Positions 23,161 to 35,199 are shown, numbered from the stretch's first letter. The stretch is 64,000 nucleotides of DNA from Xanthoparmelia taractica (GCA_033085395.1 JANQBS010000149.1:1-64000), one strand, 5' to 3'. The notes: a model not told the origin generated them from the letters alone. Program-made: numbers and translations.

Positions 23161-24317
23161 TCACCACAGAGGATACTGCCGCTGCGCCGTAATGGGTCTA
23201 TCAGGCAACGGCACCCAGACCTTCTTCCTCTGCCTCTTCGCCTCCCTGTCCTGCGCCTGCCGTATCCTCGTAACCTCTTCCTTCAGCACAACGGAGATAC
23301 CTAGGACGAGAGTCAGTATTCATGTTCACCCGAGTGCCTAGATATCAGAGAGCAAGGATAGACTTACTGGTAGTGGGCAGCCTCATTCTATGCACCCGAC
23401 CATATGCCCGATAATCGTACGCAGATCCAAACGGTCCCCTTCCTACCCATGCCTCATCGACATATATAGCTGTCCGGTCGGTAACCACCCTCTTCTTACC
23501 CTTTTTATCTTCCACAATCAATCTCTCCCCTTGCTGCTCAGGCTCTTTGCCCTTTTCTGCCGCTCGCGCCTCGGCTTTCCCCAACCCCATCCCCCTCATC
23601 ACAATCGCCTCGTCCCTCGCATACTCCAAATGCCTCAAGACATCCTGCGCCGCCTTCTTCTTGCTGAACCGCATCTGCACCATCGCCTCGTTCAACGGCT
23701 TCCCCGCAATCTGATTCGCAAGCGGAAACAGCTTCTTCACACTCGTCTTGTACATTTCGCTCTTGCTCAGATGACTCCGCTCCGTTCTCGCTAGCTTCAC
23801 CGCCTTGGTCATCCGGCCCCTGGCCCGAACTTCGCGAATCACCATCTTCCGCTGCCATCTGGCCCTAGCTGCGGGCGTCGGGTCGAGCACCGCTGCCATT
23901 CTATAAGGGTCGCGGGGTTCGGCGATGATACCTTCTTTTTCATATTGCGTTGGATCTGTTTTTGGCGAGATGGAGTCGAAGATGGAACCGGGTGCCAAAT
24001 CGCCGGGTTTCCCGGGGGTGGTTTGCTCTTCTTCTTTCCTGGCTTTTTGGGCTTCGATCGCTTCGCGGAATTCGGGAGAGTTTGGGTCGACGAGTTTGGC
24101 TTTCTTGCGGGACCTTAAAGGGTTTTTGAGGAAATCTCTTATGGCGGTTCGACGCTGATGGAGGTGAGGACATGCGAGGACAGGGTGGAAGTGGGACTGG
24201 GGGAGAAGGGAGGTGGCTGTTGAGGGAGCGGTTAGTTGCATTGAGGATATTGGAGGTGCTTGGAAAAGAGCACGCACCTGATTGAAGCAATCGCCTCCGT
24301 GGTATTGGAAGATTCAT
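23161..24317 (-). CDS. Mitochondrial large-subunit ribosomal protein uL22m
   Basis: Three exons on the minus strand: 24317-24278, 24216-23368, 23300-23161 (342 aa). A 40-nt first exon encodes MNLPIPRRRLLQS, an Arg-rich presequence that joins to ATSLLPQSHFHP. The uL22 core runs from about residue 165: SEMYKTSVKKLFPLANQIAG, KPLNEAMVQMRFSKKKAAQD, VLRHLEYARDEAIVMRG, and the beta-hairpin end YVDEAWVGRGPFGSAYDYRA. The last exon gives ISVVLKEEVTRIRQAQDREA and ends YPLW. Mitochondrial L22 lines the exit tunnel of the mitoribosome and is longer than bacterial uL22 because of terminal extensions, as seen here. It is divergent from the MOT1 gene 243 bp away. Confidence 0.93.
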
Positions 24318-24560
24318 TACAAAGTATGGCGCAGCTTTCAGCAACAGATCTCAAACAGCAGCATCATGAAGCCACACAGAAGGAATGTCCTGGCGCGTTA
24401 CCCGCGTTAGCCACTAGCTCCAAGCCACATCCGCCGCACTTACACTGCCACATGTACATGGCCGGCATTGGTTGTTGGAGATTGGAGATGATGGGCAGAG
24501 ATGGTTCTCTTGAAGCATCTCTAAGGTCTAACCGCCTATCAAAAGCCTCCGCTTGACAAC
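24318..24560. promoter_or_regulatory. Putative bidirectional promoter, uL22m / MOT1
   Basis: The start codons of the two divergent genes are only 243 bp apart, so both promoters must lie here or overlap. I recognise no specific operator. Confidence 0.5.
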
Positions 24561-25961
24561 ATGGATTACGAGAATATGTCTAGCACAGATGGCTCAACGC
24601 CGGTGCCATCACGGCGTTCCCAGTACCTCAGGACCATACGGGAATTCTCAAGCCAAGCAAAGACAGACTTCTTCCGCATCCAGCAATATAACATAGAAAC
24701 TTTCTACCGCCAGCCCTTGGCCGAAATATCCGGCTCCTTCGGCGACATCGGTACCCTCCTCCCCATCCTCATTGCTCTCACCCAAATCGGTGCCATCTCC
24801 CTCTCCAGCACGCTCGTCTTTAGCGGGTTAGCCAACATACTCACCGGCCTCGCCTTTGGCATCCCCTTGCCCGTGCAACCTATGAAAGCAATCGCAGCCG
24901 TAGCTCTAGCGCAGGACTTCAGCCAAGCCGAGATAGCGAGCGCGGGCATCTTCGTGGCCGCCGCAATAGGATTTTTGAGTATTACAGGCCTGATACACTG
25001 GTTCACCGAACGGATTCCCATCCCAGTGGTCAAAGGCATACAAGTCGGAACCGGTCTCTCCCTCATCATCTCCGCTGGGAACCTCTACCCCCACATCGAT
25101 CGCACCGGCACCAACCCTCTCATCCTCATCCTCGCCTTCCTAGGCCTCCTAGCGAGCTCGACATTCCGCCGCGTCCCCTACGCCCTCATAATCCTCCTCA
25201 TCGGCATCATCTCCGTCATCAGCATCGACAGGCTCTACCCAAGCTGGGGCACCGACTTCAGCCTCTGGCGCCCCACCACCTCCATCCCCTCACCCCGCGA
25301 CTTCAGCAAAGGCACCTTCGAAGCCGGCATCGGCCAACTCCCCCTCACAACCCTCAACTCCGTCATAGCCGTCGCCTTCCTATCCCAGGACCTCCTACCC
25401 CACATCCGCGCGCCCTCAACAACAACCCTAGGCCTCAGCGTCGCGGCCATCAACCTCGTCGGCTGCTGGTTCGGCGCCATGCCCGTCTGCCACGGCTCCG
25501 GCGGCCTCGCGGCCCAATACCGCTTCGGGGCCCGCTCAGGCGCCAGCATCGTATTCCTCGGCCTGCTCAAACTGCTCCTCGGTCTCTTCACGAGCGAAAT
25601 CGCATTGGCCATCTTCAACGGGTTCCCCAACGTGCTCTTGTGCGTCTTGGTCGTTGCGGCGGGGTTGGAACTGGTCGGGGTGGGCGAGAGTTTGAATACG
25701 GCGCGCGCCAGGGATTTGGGTGGTATGGGGGAAGAAGGTGGGAAGGGAGGGGTGGTAACGGAGGACGAGGGGAAGAGGCGGTGGGCGGTTATGTTTATGA
25801 CTGCGGCGGGGATATTGGCGTTTAGGAATGATGCTGTGGGGTTTTTGGCAGGGATGCTTTGCCATTGGAGTTTTCGGGCGCAGGATAGATTGGAAGAGCG
25901 GAGGGCTGGGGAGGGACGGATAAGGCTGGGGGAGCAAAGGGGAGTCGAGCGTACTGTTTGA
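24561..25961 (+). CDS. Molybdate transporter, MOT1 family
   Basis: Single exon, 466 aa, about ten hydrophobic segments. Two family signatures are intact: AEISGSFGDIGTLLPILIAL (about 54-73) and AMPVCHGSGGLAAQYRFGAR (about 310-329). The motif IPLPVQPMKAIAAVALAQD (about 101-119) is also typical. MOT1 proteins are distant relatives of SulP sulfate carriers that lack the STAS domain and import molybdate with high affinity, at the plasma membrane or an endomembrane depending on species. No STAS domain is present here, as expected. The N-terminal 50 residues are hydrophilic. The last third of the gene switches to G-rich codons on the plus strand, encoding a Gly/Glu-rich loop. Confidence 0.92.
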   Translation: MDYENMSSTDGSTPVPSRRSQYLRTIREFSSQAKTDFFRIQQYNIETFYRQPLAEISGSFGDIGTLLPILIALTQIGAISLSSTLVFSGLANILTGLAFGIPLPVQPMKAIAAVALAQDFSQAEIASAGIFVAAAIGFLSITGLIHWFTERIPIPVVKGIQVGTGLSLIISAGNLYPHIDRTGTNPLILILAFLGLLASSTFRRVPYALIILLIGIISVISIDRLYPSWGTDFSLWRPTTSIPSPRDFSKGTFEAGIGQLPLTTLNSVIAVAFLSQDLLPHIRAPSTTTLGLSVAAINLVGCWFGAMPVCHGSGGLAAQYRFGARSGASIVFLGLLKLLLGLFTSEIALAIFNGFPNVLLCVLVVAAGLELVGVGESLNTARARDLGGMGEEGGKGGVVTEDEGKRRWAVMFMTAAGILAFRNDAVGFLAGMLCHWSFRAQDRLEERRAGEGRIRLGEQRGVERTV

Positions 25962-26193
25962 TGTCTGATGTTTGATGATGAGTCACGATGCAGCATGTCA
26001 ATGGGAATTTCCGGACTGGATGTGTTTACGGCCGTTACATTTCTAGATGGACACTCAAGTGCTGAGTTTCTGTAATCAAATTCAAAACGCCGCGCTGTAT
26101 ATGCATTGGGTATTGAATGCAAACATGATGCAACTTCAAAACATCTCATACATAAACTAATGCTGTCGTGGCATACGATGACCAAGATCCTGA

Positions 26194-29132
26194 TCAGACC
26201 CCTCGGAACTACAAAACATACGTTAGCAAAGATCTTGAAAGGGACTTCGAGGTAGGGGAGGGAAAGGACTCACCAATCGCACAACCAAAAACCACACAGC
26301 CCCAATAAACCTGAACAACGACAACCCCGCCACACTCCACAGCACCACGGCCATATAAATCGTACTTCTCTGCGCCCCATCCGTCTTCTGATTGCCCACC
26401 TTCACGGTCTCCAATCCACCAACGCCCAGTACCACCGCCGCAAGTGCAAGATTACAAAACATCCAGCAGAGCACGACCGCACTTCGGAATCCCTTGTAAT
26501 AGTCCTCCTGGTGTTCCGCCTCGCTGACGACTTTGACCTCTTTGACGGCTTTCGTTGCGATAGTGCGCATTTCGGCGTCGTATTGGGCATTCAAGTCACC
26601 ATCGTCTTGCGGGATATTGACGTCGACTTTGCCGCCCGGCTTGAGATTTGCGGATGGGAGTTTTTCGGCCTTGTCGTCGCCTTTTGTGCCCCAAGTGATG
26701 TCGTGGGTGTTGCAGAAAGCATAAACGTTGAGGATGTTGATGTAGGTTGGGGTTAGGAGGAGATATTGGATGAAGCTAGTGAAGAGATGCCAGGGGTCGA
26801 AGAAGAGGAAGGAGATGACAAAGTAGAGGACATAGGTCGAGAGGAGGGACACGATGAGTGTAAAGAAAAGCTGGTTGGTGAACAGGTCTTTGACGTTGAA
26901 GCCGTTCGTTGCTGTTTCGATTTGGATAGAGCGGACAGTGATGAAGACCGAGGCAAATATCAGGTAGATCATTATGCCGCACCAGAAATAGACCTGGGAC
27001 ATGTAAAGCTTATTAGAGCCTTGAGGCCGGTTGCCTAACGCCAAAACGAAGCATGTCAGGAGGATGGCGAGGTATGCCCATTCGAAAACAATTCCGAGAA
27101 CATGGCCTGTGGTGGAGAGAAGGTCCTTGTCGCCGAGGGAGTTTGTAAGGATGTGGAAGACTAGAAAAAAATTGCCGATTGCGAACCATGCAAAAATCAT
27201 GTTGATGGTCTGGTATGTGAACTCGACGAGGAACATCAGCTTTCGTAGGAAGCTGTGATCTGTCCGTTGTATCTGGTAGAAATGTACCAGCGCGTAGATG
27301 GCTGCAAAGAAACTGCCGTTCAACCATCTCCTCCGCTGCATGATGAATTCAGCCATAGCGTCTGGCACATCGGTTTCTCCGGTAGATGATTTGACGTATT
27401 GGAGAATCCAACGGCAATTCCGCTTCGCTACCAGCTCAAAGCACAGGATCCGATCTTCGGCGAGGTACATGTTCGCGGTGAAGACGCCAGCATTTGCACC
27501 GTGCATTTTTTCGCCCTTGAAGTATTTCTCCAGGGGCCCTTGACCGGTCTTGTCATTCTGCAACGCTATGTAGCGGTAGGCAGAAAAGGCCCCTGGCAGG
27601 ACGGAAATAAATCCGAACGCTGACTCCAATGGCTTGTCCAGTATATTGCTCATTTTGTACTCAAAGTTCTGTGTGGCTACCAATGGGTTGATGAGCTTCT
27701 TTCCCGAATTCAACATGACCTTGATTTCACCGCAAGCGCCAGCGCACATGGGCTCTAGATCGAAGGCTTTCCAGAGGTGGTAGATAGAGTCCTTTCCCGG
27801 CTTTGTCCCTGCGTCCAAGAGGACACAGATGTTGGGGTCCAGAACACGGCCAAAGGCTTGGAAGAACCATCGATGCGAATTGATCTTCTTTTGATTTTTT
27901 TCCTTCAAGCAGAATACCATTTGCACGGGTGTGGCTCCCCTAGGCTTGAGTTGGACGGTCTTGCCTTTGAGCTCTATTCCTACCTGGGTAGTGTATTCGT
28001 AGATATGCGCTGTCACATCCTTGCCACTGACTTGCTGCTTGGCAATCCCATCTTGGTACACACCAAGACCCGCCAGTACGGCCCTCGTCCGGGGGTTGAT
28101 TTTCGCACGGCCGTCGCTGACTACACAGACCACAATCTTCTTCCAGGCCTCCTTTCCCCATGTTTTACTGTTCGTCCGTGAACACATATGCTCAATGTTC
28201 TTGAATACGCCTATCATCGTTCTTGCGAATAGGAAGTCATCCTCGTTGTACATGGTGACCACAATGAAAAGCTCCGTATTTCGCGGTTTTGCAAAAAGCC
28301 GTTGCCGCAGCGTGAATCTCGAGTCATAGAATTCTGATGGGTCGCAGGTAGCCGCTGAATATCGCATATGTGTGAATTCATCTCTTTCTGGAGGTTCCGC
28401 ATGCGGGACTTGGCTCAACAGCTTAGGTGGAATAGGACAATCGAGCACAAGATTGCCGTTAAATAGTTGGACTTCCTTCACAGTCTTCCATCGTCTGATG
28501 GGCGCCGGACTAGGAGTTGGGCCTGGTTGAACGCTAGCGTAAGCGTCTGAGAGACCAGGTCCAGGAGAATGCGGATTAGGCCCATAAGGGTTATCCGGTT
28601 GCAGTATAGACTGATCGTCATTATCGTCATAGTATTGTCCCTGGTCTTGTGGATGGGGCTCATACGGCTCGGTGAAGTATTGGTCATGATGATCTTCTGG
28701 GGAAATGGCATATTCGCCTCCTCCATATCCGTAGTCGTGAGCCGAAACTGGGTTCTGTGCTTCATAATGCTCGTTGTGATTATAAGAATTGCCAATGTTC
28801 TGGACAGAGTAGGTAGGCTGCGGCGCCAACCTGTCGCCTTGTCCCATCGGCATCTGTACGGGCGCTTGTTGCGGTCTGTATGGTCCGTCTTCGAGTTGGT
28901 AGCCATGAAGAGGGTGGCCTGGAGAAGGCGTCCGACCAGCATGGCGAGGATCCATGGGGTGACCGCCGTACTCTTCGTCTTCTGGATTTTGTTTCAAGAG
29001 TCAGCGTTTGAAGGTTCTGGGTATGTAGTGTGTCAATAGAGCAGCGAGTTGCGAGCGCATGAATGTAGTCTATTCGAACAAAGAAGGTGGAGACTACAAT
29101 GAAAAGGCAGTACCTAAGCGATTGTATGACAT
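26194..29132 (-). CDS. Class III chitin synthase
   Basis: Three exons on the minus strand: 29132-29114 (19 nt, MSYNRL), 28981-26274, and 26208-26194 (15 nt, FRGV and stop); 913 aa. The tiny end exons are needed: the long frame lacks an upstream ATG and would otherwise run into PPLPRSP. Introns are 132 and 65 bp. The N-terminal 170 residues are Pro/Gln/Tyr-rich. The GT2 core has FIVVTMYNEDDFLFARTM, CVVSDGRAKINPRT, LLDAGTKPG, AEDRILCFELVAKR and the catalytic QRRRW (555-559). About seven membrane helices follow. NVYAFCNTHDITWGTKGDDK and INIPQDDGDLNAQY-like sequence (NIPQDDGDLNAQYDAEM) indicate class III, which is restricted to filamentous fungi and serves hyphal growth. It polymerises UDP-GlcNAc at the plasma membrane. 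Confidence 0.95.
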
Positions 29133-29807
29133 GGCGGGCAGGCGTCACGATTGGAGTGGGGCCGAGTAGCCGGGCAATGAAAGAACACGAGGCGATCCCC
29201 TGGCGCAGACGACGTCAGGGAACCGACAAGGGGCAGTGAAACAAAGCGAAGAGGCCACTGGCGTTCTTTGGACGTATGAGCACTGAGGAAATAGCTGTGT
29301 TGGCGATCTGTCTATGTTTGCAAAGGACAATGACAAGGCTACTTCACGGGTCTAGTAATCGCAATGCGTCACGCCTGACCCGGAGACGTGATCAATGTTT
29401 CCAATTACTGTAGGTGTGTCTGAGCTTGGTGGATAATGAGTAAGGGCAGCGAATGAAGCCTTGCGGTTTCGAAAGAATGTTTGAGGGATCAATGTGAAGG
29501 CCGAGGGGATTGGTCTCCGTAAATAGAGCCTGAGCCACAGCGACACGAAACACTACTTTTGCGGCGGTACGTACCTGGAGGCTTAGTGGTATTTACGCAA
29601 CACGTCAAGCGCCAAGCGCTCGGTTCCACATCCCAGTATTCATCCCACCACTACCACATTCACCCCACCATCCAAGAGCTCTGTTGGCTATGCGCCATCC
29701 AACCTCCAAACACAAATGCATTTAATTGACTTCTCGACAATCATATATTACCACCAAGTCAACATGAGGAGATTTACACCATAAAAGGAAACCGTCCATT
29801 AGAAAAG
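29133..29807. promoter_or_regulatory. Divergent upstream region, chitin synthase / LMW-PTP
   Basis: 675 bp separate the two divergent start codons. No ORF with family features. It should hold both promoters; no specific site was recognised. Confidence 0.4.
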
Positions 29808-30495
29808 ATGGCGGCTTTACGCAACTTGTCAGCTGACTCTCTCTTGAATCACATGGTCAATACTCCGCAGAAGCATGGGGTATCTGCAGATGGAATGATT
29901 GCTAAGACTTCAACCGCTTCTTCGCGGCCGATTTCTGTCCTCTTTGTCTGCCTGGGCAATATTTGCCGCTCGCCCATGGCGGAAGCAGTATTCCGTTCCC
30001 TCACAGCGTCGGATCAGCGTCTTGGTCTGATAGATTCCTGCGGTACAGGAGCTTATCGTACGTACAGCTATGGTTAATATGCAATTTTTCCCTGCAGGAT
30101 TGAAGCTGACTCAAACCTTGGTAGACGAGGGCCACTCTCCAGATCCCCGAACTATGAGCACGCTTCAGGACAATGGTATTTTGGACTATGAGCATTCGGC
30201 ACGCAAGATACAAGTGGCAGATTTCGATACCTTTGACTATGTACTGGCTATGGACAATGAAAATGTGCATGATCTACTGCGATTGAAGACTCGGGCAATC
30301 AAGAACAAACATGCCGGATCTAACAAGGAAAAGCTCTCGGCCAAGGTGATGCTGTTTGGGGAATTCGGAGGGAAAAAAGGCGAGCAAGTTGCTGACCCAT
30401 ATTACGGGGCAAGGAATGGCTTCGCGGTTGCGTACGAGCAGATGGTTAGGTTCTCCAATGGATTCGTTGCACAGGTTCTCGATGCACCTAAATGA
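29808..30495 (+). CDS. Low-molecular-weight protein tyrosine phosphatase
   Basis: Two exons, 29808-30057 and 30098-30495, with a very short 40-bp intron (215 aa). The P-loop CLGNICRS (48-55) follows beta-strand ISVLFV and gives the CX5R nucleophile Cys48 and Arg54. The general-acid loop is VADPYYG with D183-P184. The stretch SCGTGAYR and RTMSTLQDNGILDYEHSARK also fit the family. Family members are about 155-165 aa, so the first 40 residues are an extension; the ATG at residue 30 is an alternative start. Yeast homologues are Ltp1 and fission yeast Stp1. It dephosphorylates phosphotyrosine or small phosphoesters in the cytosol. Confidence 0.92.
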
Positions 30496-32339
30496 GACGT
30501 TGCATCTTAGGTTGCTGCACGAGCATCTCATGGGGTCAATAGAAGGAATACGGGATTATAGAAAGACCATGATGTTCACGGCTCGCGCCGTTCCATCCAA
30601 GATTTTCCATGGAATTTCTTGTATCCTGCTGGGTTCATATCATGCTGCGGTCCCCTCTTGCTTGGGCATCTTCTGCTGATGTAATATTAGAAAGTACCAG
30701 GAAGCAGATACCTAGAAGAAGTCTTGCTGTCTGCAGTTTTAGAAGAATTTGATACCAGTTTAGGCTTCATTTTTGAAGAAAATGTTAACTCTTATGCAGT
30801 TAAGGCGTTAGACAGCGATAGCTCGTCCCAGATAAATTGTTGATGGCTTGGAGGCGAGCGCCGTTTTGACTACCATTTGTCTCAATACACTGGCTTGAAA
30901 TGTTCCCTCATTGTGTTATTGAAGGAGGTACATCATTCTAGGAAGTGTGTACACCTTTCGTGGCATAGCTTACTGGCAAAATAGCGCCGGAGGAGTGGCA
31001 AAGGCAGTTATGCTTCTAACAGAACGATTGGTTAGTTGCTACGGATTTACGCCCAATGCAGGGCGCTAAGCAAATTCTAAGCGCTCACTCCGTATATGAA
31101 ACGAGTCATTTCGTGATCCTTTCTTACTTGTCTTCAGCGAATTCATAAACCTCAGATTCAGTTATCTTGCTTAGTTCTTGTCAATCATTATGTGTTAATC
31201 GTCACGGCATCAAGCTACATTCATCCTGGCACTTCTATCTATATAAAGCATCTGTTTTTCCTGCTGCTTTCAAGAAACCATGAAAACAGAGGCAGCAATG
31301 CAATTGAGGGAGACCTTGATTACTACGTCCCTCAACCCATCAAGGCACATCGATTATTTGTATCCGTGGGCTTCTGCATCAATCATGATGCAAAGCACTA
31401 GACGAGCCTCCTTCCTCAGTCTTTTCAATATTCCTCGGTCCTTGTAGGTTGGCTGGCATTTATTTTACTAGAGCTTCGGTATCCACCGAAGAGCGCCAAT
31501 CCCTAGCTCTTCGTGTCTGGCACAATTTTAAGTCTCAGCCATCGTCACGCACTACGCTCACCGCAACCTCCTACACTCATCACGTGCCCAAGGTCAGTCT
31601 TACGAAGTGCCTAACATGAAAATGGTTATCGACCGAACGAAAGTCAACGAGCCTGGGTTACCTACCGGAGAACTGAGCACCTCCAATGGACAAAGGGAAT
31701 GCATGATCAGACGCTATGCAAGCCGCCTGCGACAAGCATAAGCTGCCTGCAGCTACAGCATGTTAGTACCATGGTTGTGATCCAACGAACCTCACTGACG
31801 ACGGCCTTTAGCTACGTTATGTACACGTGTTAGTACGTCGTCTACAACTTTTGCGAGCTTCATCTCTCCCAAGGCCCAGGCCTTCAAGAAGTTCCTATAC
31901 ACTCTCCAGCATACAATTCAGCCAACGAACACTCAGTCAGCCAGCACTTGGGGAAATCATCTTACTAGAATGAACCATGTTACAGATCTACAGCCTCAAG
32001 CCTCGAAGTCAGAGCACAAAGTATTCGGCCTCCACTCCAATGCCATCGGCTAACAGTTTCTTGTCGGCATGCTGAAACTGCTCGATATCATGGATAGAGG
32101 CTATGTACGATTTTGAGCAGTGAGGTCTCTAGGAAAGAGGCCGAAGGCGTATAGCCCGTTGCCCAGACGCAAGGCCTGACCTCTATATATCATATATCCG
32201 GTTGAGGCTAGCTGGCATCGATACCAGTATACATATGTAGGGGTAATGGTGCTTGTCATAATACTAAGCTAACAGCGCTTCAGATAAACGCTCACAACAC
32301 AACCCTCCGCTAGAAAGAAACGTCGTCGAGAACTCTTCC
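30496..32339. other. Intergenic region; no gene seen
   Basis: Only short frames on both strands, none with a recognisable motif. Composition is mildly AT-rich without an RIP-like extreme. Confidence 0.5.
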
Positions 32340-33250
32340 ATAAATTCTTAATGAATTTATAAAATGATGCTTATAGACGGCAGAGACAGAGACACGAAAT
32401 TGCGCGTCTTGCGCATGTCGAGAACAACATCGACAAGAGTGAACCTCTGCCTCCCCCCACATCCACACCAGCCCCTCCAATGCCACTCCAGATGCCAGAA
32501 CTTGTGACGCAGTTTATACTATGAGGAAGGTAAGAGTCTTGCTCATGCAAGCGTGGGGTTGCCAGTCGCTTCTAGGCTAACGCGTGGTCATTCCGTCAGG
32601 CTGAGAACATCAATGGCAAAGGCGAAGCAGTCCATTTTCAGATGTCGGGCGTGGTCCATGATGTCGGACGTTGTTAATAATGCAACTTCTGCTGCGGAGA
32701 AGGTAAGGATAACGCTCATGCAAGCGTAAGGTTGCTTCAAGGCTAACACTTGGTCGCTCCATGCAGGTTGAAACATCTATCACGAAGACGGAGCTGCCTT
32801 TGTGAAGGATAAGGGCGAAGGACGTCAAAAGCTCTACGGTCTGGTGGTCTCGGAGAGCGGTAAGTATAAATTACGCAAGAATGAGCCGATGGCGAGGGAG
32901 GGGACCGAGTGAAGCTGTGCATGGCTGTGGTCTCGGAGAGCAGGACATACAAGCTACGCAAGAATGAGACGAAGGATGGCGGGATCCTTCTGGGCGGAGA
33001 AGGTAAGGAAGTCGCTTAAGCAAGCATGAGGTTGCCAGTCGCTTCTGGGCTGACGCAAACCTATTCTATGCAGGACAAGGCTATCTATCACGAAGGTGGA
33101 GCAGCCTTTGTGGACGATGAGGGCGGAGAGATTAGAGAATTCTACCTCGCCGTGGTCTTGGAGTGGGAGATGCTACAAATTGCGCAAGAGTAAGGCGAAG
33201 AATGGGAGATACAAGCTATCCTGTCCCTCTGTGCTTAGCAACACCCGCCG
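32340..33250 (+). pseudogene. Decayed gene with three tandem exon-intron repeats
   Basis: Three near-identical intron copies occur at about 32530-32599, 32704-32766 and 33003-33073. Each follows a GAAG-like exon end, starts GTAAG, contains GCAAGC and GGTTGC followed by GGCTAAC or GGCTGAC, and ends in CAG. The exons after introns 2 and 3 encode related peptides, IYHEDGAAFVKDKGEG and IYHEGGAAFVDDEGGE, followed by LVVSES and LAVVLE. A third partial copy reads AVVSESRTYKLRKNE. Stops interrupt the frame after each copy (about 32537, 32910 and 33193). An upstream piece reads RHEIARLAHVENNIDKSEPL. I read this as a gene that grew by unequal exchange and then lost function. Family unknown. Confidence 0.55.
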
Positions 33251-34069
33251 CTCGTTGACCTTGCAGGTTGGAATCTTTGGCATTCCTCCTATAACGGGTG
33301 ATTTAGAACACTCTTATATTGTTGAAGTAATAAGCTACCACATACCGATGATGTTGTTGTCTTGTTGGAGTGATCACGCTAGACTTAGGAGGCAGGCTGA
33401 GGAAAATAGGAGTACGGAAGATGATGAGTTGGCGCGTCAGTGGTGACAAGTCGGACGCTCAGCTGACAAAGTCACAATACCACATTTCAGTGGTTCCAGA
33501 GTAAAGTCAGTATTGTGCCTGTGCTTTTATGGTACTGTACTATACTAACATTCGTTTAAGGTCTCCTATCCACACAACAGATATCACAATGAAGACCCCA
33601 GCAGAAGTTATTAGCAGAAGGCAAAACGAAACAGTCAACAGCTGGTAGGAGCGGAGAGTCCAGAAGGTTGAACTTGACAGAAGGAGCCCCCCATCATTCT
33701 TTTCAGCAAAACACTGCCCTCTGTTTCAAATACATCTACCTTCTCCGCAATATTTCCACATCCAAGCCTCACATCCATCCACTGACTTAAGACATCGAAC
33801 ATCAAACAATAACCAAACACCATCCAGATCAAAATACACCCTAGATCCAGACTCTCCCGTCCGTCCGTCCGTCCGTCTGCCCATCACCATCCCTTTGTAG
33901 TCGCTATCCCTACCCACCACCCGCCCAGTCGCCGCGACGACCGCCTAACACGTTTAGACACCCCGTAAAGCTCGGCGTTGTCTGTGTATTTAAACCCCCA
34001 AAAGTGAGATTTGTTTTGCACCTTCCACATCTCCCATCTTTCTTCTCCAAAGCTATCCACCGCGCCATC
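33251..34069. other. Intergenic region; no gene seen
   Basis: Contains a short CCGT tandem run at about 33860-33880 and the promoter of the next gene. No coding evidence. Confidence 0.5.
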
Positions 34070-35199
34070 ATGGCTTCCGCCGATGCAGAGGAAGGCGAAC
34101 AGGAGGACGATGGTATCATAAAAGTAGAACACGACGACGACGACGATAATCAGGGGGAAAGTGCCACCGCGCAAGCAGCGCCTGCCAACACTCAGACAAA
34201 CACCCCTCACGCTCCACCTACTCTTCAAGAAATGCTCGACAGTAAGTAATCTCATCCACCCCTTCCTTCCTTCCATCCATCCTTCTTTCCTCCCATCCCA
34301 TCCCATCCCCGTCCCCATCCCCATTCCCATCCCACCCCCATCACATATACATCCAGCAAACTGACTAATTGAACGCCCCTTCCCCAACACAAAGAACCAA
34401 AAGCCTTCCGCCGCTACGTGCGCTACCTCGCCAACAACGTGCCCCAAGCACCGCCCGAGGTGGTCGGAGACGCGTTTCGGAGTTGGGAGTATCGGCATTT
34501 GCGTACGTGTGTGTATCTTTTCTACTTCTTTCTCTTTCTCTTTCTCTTTCTCTTTCTCTTTCTCTTTCTCTTTCTCCTTCTCTTTCTCCTTCTCCTTCTC
34601 CTTCTCCTTCTCCTTCTCCTTCGCTTTCTATTTCTTCGGAGCCCAGCCCAGCTCTCTTTCTCCTTCTCATTCTGCTGAGCCCAGCCCAACGCACCCATAT
34701 GTATAAAAGACTCCATCGAAAGAAAACGCCAACTAACCTCTTACTTCTTGCCAAACTGTACAGTAACAGCAACCCTCACCCACCTCCTCACCATCTTCAA
34801 ACACGACGACGAGCCCCAGCAGCGAGCATGGCGTTTCTACCAAGACTGGCTCATTGTGAATAATACGGATTATAAGGAGTCGCGGTTCATGTCGTTTGAT
34901 AGTGCTGGACAGCTGTTTAGGCAGTAAGTGGGATAGCTTTGCGGTTCCTTGTTTATCTTTGATGATTGGATTGCATTGATAGATAGACTGGTGATTGATT
35001 TGATTGATAGATTGGTTTTGCTGACGTATGGAAAATTAGCGAGGCGGAGGGGAGGCGTAGGTGTAGGAGGGTGGCGGTTGGGCTTCCTGAGGTGGGGAGT
35101 AGGGGGGCCGGGAGGAAGAGGAAGGGGAAGGGGAAGGGGGTGAGGAAGGGTGGGAAGGGGGAGAAGAAGATGAAGAGGAAGACGATGCTTCAGGAGTGA
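34070..35199 (+). CDS. Hypothetical protein with acidic N-terminus and basic C-terminus
   Basis: Proposed exons 34070-34241, 34395-34502, 34764-34923 and 35040-35199 (199 aa), all in frame. The protein starts MASADAEEGEQEDDGIIKVE (very acidic), has a compact central region with KAFRRYVRYLANNVPQAPPE, VVGDAFRSWEYRHL, THLLTIFKHDDEPQQRAW and RFYQDWLIVNNTDY, and ends in a Lys/Arg/Gly-rich tail. If the last intron is not removed, the protein ends at CAG-TAA (34924-34926) after FR, lacking the basic tail. The central region looks helical and conserved in style, but I cannot name it. Intron 2 (261 bp) is swollen by a microsatellite. The charge pattern would suit a nuclear protein. Confidence 0.55.
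34515..34640. repeat. CTTTCT / CTTCTC microsatellite inside an intron
   Basis: About 110 bp of pyrimidine-only hexanucleotide repeats on the plus strand (CTTTCT units, then CTTCTC units), lying within intron 2 of the gene at 34070-35199. A C/T/A-rich tract (CCATCC, CCTTCC) also fills intron 1 at 34255-34350. Such polypyrimidine tracts can form triplex DNA; any effect here is speculative. Confidence 0.85.
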
